From: LMUY01 sp965199095 | Lineage (GTDB): Bacteria > Pseudomonadota > Alphaproteobacteria > Acetobacterales > Acetobacteraceae | Direction of reading: 5' to 3' | Assembly: GCA_965199095.1 (NCBI GenBank) | Contig: CBDAQM010000003.1 | Location: forward strand, 62,001 to 126,000 | Length of the DNA: 64,000 bases | Part shown: positions 60,918-64,000 of the stretch, one piece after another | How positions within the stretch are numbered: the stretch's first letter is position 1 | How the letters are laid out: every line of letters begins with the position of its first letter | Program-made: the position numbers and the translations under genes | Notes under the pieces: model-generated | Seen by the model: the letters and a program-made list of their open reading frames with translations, nothing else | Told to the model about the DNA's origin: nothing | Database searches by the model: none

Positions 60918-61427
60918 CCGGCGCGGCGGACGCGCCGGGCGCGGGGCGTTCGCCGCCAACAGCGTGAGCAGCGCCGCGAGGATGTCGCCCGGTGACGGGG
61001 GGCAGCCGCGCACCAGCAGATCGACCGGCACGGCCATCCCCACCCCGCCATGCACGGCGTAGCTGCCCTTGAACACGCCGCCATCCACCGCGCAGTCGCC
61101 CACCGCGACCACCCATTTCGGCTCCGGCATCGCGGTGTAGGATTGCGCCAGCGCCTCCTGCAAATTGGCGGTGAGCGGCCCGGTCGCCAGCAGGACGTCC
61201 GCCTGCCGCGGCGACCCCACGAAACGGAGCCCGAAGCGTTCGAGGTCGTAGACCAGGCCGGTGAGCGCCGTCAGTTCCCGCTCGCAGCCGCCGCACCCGC
61301 CGGTCGGCACGTGGAATACGGCCAGGCTGCGGCCCAGCCGGACCTGCGCGGCGGCATCCAGCCGGGCGGTCAGGGCAGCGACACCCTCCGCCGGCGGCAC
61401 GGGCGCCGGGTCCGTCAGGCGCGTCAT
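60912..61427 (-). CDS. NuoB/HyfI-like iron-sulfur subunit
   Basis: A 171-residue protein of the NADH dehydrogenase 20-kDa/group-4 hydrogenase small subunit family. Four cysteines for one [4Fe-4S] cluster are preserved: C45 and C48 (TGGCGGCE), C112 (GDCAVDGG) and C142 (RGCPPSPG). The C-x2-C spacing is hydrogenase-like rather than the tandem CC of NuoB. The ATG at 61427 overlaps the large-subunit stop (ATGA). With a large subunit that cannot bind nickel, the complex is probably an electron-transfer or ion-translocating relative, not a hydrogenase. Confidence 0.85.
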   Translation of the reverse strand: MTRLTDPAPVPPAEGVAALTARLDAAAQVRLGRSLAVFHVPTGGCGGCERELTALTGLVYDLERFGLRFVGSPRQADVLLATGPLTANLQEALAQSYTAMPEPKWVVAVGDCAVDGGVFKGSYAVHGGVGMAVPVDLLVRGCPPSPGDILAALLTLLAANAPRPARPPRRL

Positions 61428-62869
61428 AGGTCCATCCCCGACCGCGCACAGGCGAAGGACCGGTCGATCAACGGCAGGTCGTCCAGCAAGGCCCCGATGG
61501 ACGCAGCTTCCTGCACGGGCCAGAGCCGCCAGCTCGGGTCGGCGCAGAACGCGCTGGCGATCAGCCCGCCATCCAGCCGCAGCCAGTGCCACACCGCCCC
61601 GCGCGGGCTTTCCGCCACCGCCAGCCCCTCGCCACTGCCATTCGGCAGCGTCTGGCTGACGGGGCCGGGCGGCAGGGAGGCGAGCCAATCCCGCATCAGG
61701 TCCAGGCTCACTGCAATCTCCAGCAATCGCAGGTGCAGCCGCGCCGCCGCATCCCCGCCCGGCAGCGTGGGCGGCGTCACGGCCGGATAGGGGGCATAGC
61801 CCGGGCTTTGCCGGGCATCCACCAAGACACCGGCCGCTCGCCCTACGATGCCCGGCGGCACGAAGGCCTCCGCGACTGTGGCTGGCGCCTTGCCGACCCC
61901 GGCGCCGAGTCCACCCAGCGAGAAGGAGGGCATCTCCCGGGCCAGCGCGGACGCCGCCGTCTGCAGGGCGGCGGCGCCTTCCGGCGCAATATCCGTCGCC
62001 AGGCCACCGGGCACGACGCAATCCATCATCATGCGGTGGCCGAAGGCCTGGGCCGCCGCCCGGAGCATCTGCTCACGCTGCCAGCCCAGCCGGCCGCAAA
62101 GCCGCGGCATCGCCCCGCACGCTGCTGCGAGGTCGCCCAGATGGGTGGCGATCCGCTCGGCCTCCGCCATGACCCCGCGCAGCATGATGGCGCGCGGGGG
62201 CGCCTCGACACCCAAGGCTGCCTCCGCCGCGCCGGCGAAGGCCACGCCGTTGGCGACCGTCGCGTCGGCGGACAGGCGCGCCGCGAACCGGGCGGCCGCG
62301 CGTGGCGACTTGCCGCGCATCAGCAGCAGGATGCCTTTATGGGCATAGCCCAGCCGCGCCTCCATCGCCGCAACCACCTCGCCCTCCGCATGGATGCGGT
62401 AATGCACCGGCTCCGCCGGGTGGCCGAGCACCGGCCCGACCGGGATCTGCATCAGCTCGCCCGCCGGGCGGAACGCGTATTCGGTGGCCCCGCTGGCCGG
62501 TCCGTGCCGGGCGGAGAGCGGCTGGGTGACGCTCCAGCGCCCGTGGTCCAGCCATGGGCGCGCGTCCAGGCCGCCCTGCGCCCGGTGGCCCCATAGATCA
62601 TGCACCATCCGCTCAGGCAGGGCGGCAGCCGGAAAGCGTGGCGACAGGGCCGGATACTCGCCATCCCGCACCGCCGTCGACGCAAGCAGGATTTGCCCGG
62701 CGCCCCCGCTGGCGAACAGCGCGTAGATCGCGGCCGTGTCGGCCCAGAGCGCCAGCAGAACTAGGCCGTCCGGGGCGAGCGCCAGCCATTGCTCGGCCGG
62801 CAGGACATAGCGCGGCCAGGGCCGGCACGGCACCAGCGGGGATGCCCGGATCAGGTCGGCGCTGCTCAT
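61424..62869 (-). CDS. Group-4 hydrogenase/complex I large subunit-like protein without NiFe ligands
   Basis: A 481-residue protein in which a NuoC-like N-terminal domain (ERMVHDLWGHRAQGG at about 86-100) is fused to a NuoD/HycE-like domain (HYRIHAEGEVVAAMEARLGYAHKGI). In HycE, CGIC would follow; here residues 199-209 read LSADATVANGV with no cysteine. The C-terminal DPC-x2-C pair is replaced by DRSFACARSGMDL, with a single cysteine. Thus the nickel-iron site is absent. It lies between the membrane subunit and the iron-sulfur subunit with ATGA overlaps on both sides. Confidence 0.85.
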   Translation of the reverse strand: MSSADLIRASPLVPCRPWPRYVLPAEQWLALAPDGLVLLALWADTAAIYALFASGGAGQILLASTAVRDGEYPALSPRFPAAALPERMVHDLWGHRAQGGLDARPWLDHGRWSVTQPLSARHGPASGATEYAFRPAGELMQIPVGPVLGHPAEPVHYRIHAEGEVVAAMEARLGYAHKGILLLMRGKSPRAAARFAARLSADATVANGVAFAGAAEAALGVEAPPRAIMLRGVMAEAERIATHLGDLAAACGAMPRLCGRLGWQREQMLRAAAQAFGHRMMMDCVVPGGLATDIAPEGAAALQTAASALAREMPSFSLGGLGAGVGKAPATVAEAFVPPGIVGRAAGVLVDARQSPGYAPYPAVTPPTLPGGDAAARLHLRLLEIAVSLDLMRDWLASLPPGPVSQTLPNGSGEGLAVAESPRGAVWHWLRLDGGLIASAFCADPSWRLWPVQEAASIGALLDDLPLIDRSFACARSGMDL

Positions 62870-64000
62870 CGTGCCGCCGCCGCGATGCCCTGCAGCCAGG
62901 CCGCGATGGCCGGCGGCATGGTCCAGGCCCCGACCAAGGCCAGGCCCACCCCGATCCAGCCCAGCCGGGCGTCCTGGCCGGTCGGCGGCAGGCGGCGCAA
63001 CGCCAGCGCCGCAACGCCGAACAGGCTGCATCCCAGGATCGTGGCCAAGACCGCGCTCCATCCCGCCGCGTCCATCACAAGGGCAAAGCCGCTCGCGAAC
63101 ACACCAAGGGGCGGGAGCCCCGCCAAAGCGGCCAGTCCAACCCGTGATCCAGTCGCCGCCGCGCTCAGCGCGAGGCAGCCGAGCGTCAGATGCAGCAAGG
63201 CGGCGTCCGTCGCCGCGGCGCCGCCGGTGCCGAAGCCGACCAGCACCGCCCCGAACACCGCGATCAAGCACGCCGCCACCGTCCCGCCGCGTTCCCGCAG
63301 GCACAGCAGCGCAGTCCCCAGGCCAGCCAGCCCCACCGTGAGCAGCAGGCCACCCGGGGCGATGGCGTGGCCGCTGCCGTCCAGCACGCCGCGCAACCGC
63401 AGCGCCACCACCAGCCAAACGCCGCCGAGCGGTCCGGCAAGCATCGCCAGCCCGCGCGGCAGGATCGCCCCGCTCCACATGGCCCAAATCGGCGTCAGGC
63501 CGCACGACACTCCCAAGCCCAGCATCATCAGGCCGTATCCGGCGCTCAGGGCCATGCCGTTCGCACCAGCCCCGAGGTCCGACAGCGCGCTCCAGCGCAA
63601 GGCCGACCAGCCAGGCCCGATGGCCGGCGCCGTGCCGACATACAGCAGCACCGTGCCGAACACGGCCAACCCGGCGCCGGTCGCGGCGGCGGCCAGCAGG
63701 GGACCCGGCGCCGCCAGCCGGAGGCAGAACACGGCGGCGACGCCAGCCCCGCCCGCCGCGATGGCCGTGAGTCCGGCGCCGTCGGACAGCAGCGCCAGGC
63801 TGACCAGGCCGACCAGCAGGGCCAACGGAGCCGGACTTGCCTCCAACCCGTTGGCCATCAGCCAGGCGAAGCCGGTCAGCACCATCACGTGCACGACCAG
63901 CGGGTCCGGCAGCAGCCACCCGCCCAGGCTGCTCCCGGTCCAAGGCATACTGACGGCGAGCGCCAGGTAAAGCACGGCACAGCCGAGCGACAGGGCCCGG
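62866..64000 (-). CDS. Proton-translocating antiporter-like membrane subunit (HyfF/NuoN-like), partial
   Basis: At least 370 residues of a hydrophobic protein with about twelve helices, containing MMLGLGVSCGLTPIWAMWSGAILPRG, the expected core of complex I antiporter-like subunits (lysine or histidine of the channel is not clear in this sequence). A GTG at 63975 is available, but the frame stays open to the window edge, so the 5' end may be missing. Its stop overlaps the large-subunit ATG (ATGA). Poorly conserved charged residues leave its pumping ability in doubt. Confidence 0.7.
   Translation of the reverse strand, partial: RALSLGCAVLYLALAVSMPWTGSSLGGWLLPDPLVVHVMVLTGFAWLMANGLEASPAPLALLVGLVSLALLSDGAGLTAIAAGGAGVAAVFCLRLAAPGPLLAAAATGAGLAVFGTVLLYVGTAPAIGPGWSALRWSALSDLGAGANGMALSAGYGLMMLGLGVSCGLTPIWAMWSGAILPRGLAMLAGPLGGVWLVVALRLRGVLDGSGHAIAPGGLLLTVGLAGLGTALLCLRERGGTVAACLIAVFGAVLVGFGTGGAAATDAALLHLTLGCLALSAAATGSRVGLAALAGLPPLGVFASGFALVMDAAGWSAVLATILGCSLFGVAALALRRLPPTGQDARLGWIGVGLALVGAWTMPPAIAAWLQGIAAAAR

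Noticed and set aside
61800..61860. GTAG-type REP near CCCTAC in the large-subunit gene
   Set aside because: It lies inside a coding region and has no adjacent stem.

Overview
The window is about 64 kb of uniformly GC-rich, densely coding DNA. It looks like the chromosome of an alphaproteobacterium, most likely a Rhodospirillales/Acetobacteraceae-type organism. Supporting genes are a type-2 CtaA heme A synthase, a B12-dependent ribonucleotide reductase, AapJQMP, DUF1489, a pgsA-lipoprotein-moaD-moaE run and a carotenoid cluster of the C30 (diapocarotenoid) kind. The assignment is an inference from gene content; no rRNA, tRNA, CRISPR array or replication origin was seen.

Layout. 0-12 kb is housekeeping: a MarR regulator divergent from ilvE, a moaDE operon read from the far side of pgsA, nrdJ, DUF4112, a glycosyltransferase/VTT-protein pair, ctaA and tldD. 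At 12-15 kb lie an SGNH hydrolase and an intact IS1380-type insertion sequence whose ends and 4-bp target duplication can be read. 15-20.4 kb (minus strand) is a translationally coupled carotenoid-modification operon: two CrtI/CrtN-type oxidases, an acyltransferase, a glycosyltransferase and a DUF2141 protein. 20.5-26.4 kb has an M20 deacylase, a MOSC protein, a coupled pair of unrecognised proteins, AlkA and LpxL. 27-31.6 kb has a Wzm/Wzt-type exporter, a BrnTA toxin-antitoxin pair, rplM-rpsI and an SDR-like protein.

31.6-35 kb is an orphan, decaying type VI secretion effector island: a DUF6484-like protein, a truncated DUF2169, a PAAR (DUF4150) and VRR-NUC-like nuclease effector broken by a frameshift, a DUF3396 immunity protein, and a SUKH protein whose C terminus is replaced by what looks like a solitary IS21-family end. 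35.3-39 kb is a compact operon of a DUF3034 outer-membrane protein, a periplasmic truncated haemoglobin, an amicyanin-like cupredoxin and a chemoreceptor with a C-terminal extension. I consider this the best candidate for an undescribed system.

39-45 kb is transport: a polar amino-acid binding protein and permease without an ATPase, followed upstream by a complete LivKHMGF set. 45-54 kb has a secreted hydrolase, argG, a cluster of REP-like palindromes, a very large two-domain glycosyltransferase, ahcY with a well-placed promoter/operator, and a phosphate transporter. 54-60.4 kb is the aapJQMP general amino-acid transporter, with a strong terminator after aapJ and an oligopeptide-type binding protein attached to its end. 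60.5-64 kb has DUF1489 and the start of a complex-I/group-4-hydrogenase-related operon whose large subunit lacks nickel-binding cysteines; it runs off the right edge.

Across the window, five short hairpins each carry a GTAG tetranucleotide at one foot (REP-like), two of them forming an inverted pair. A second repeat type based on CCCTCACCCC is present twice.
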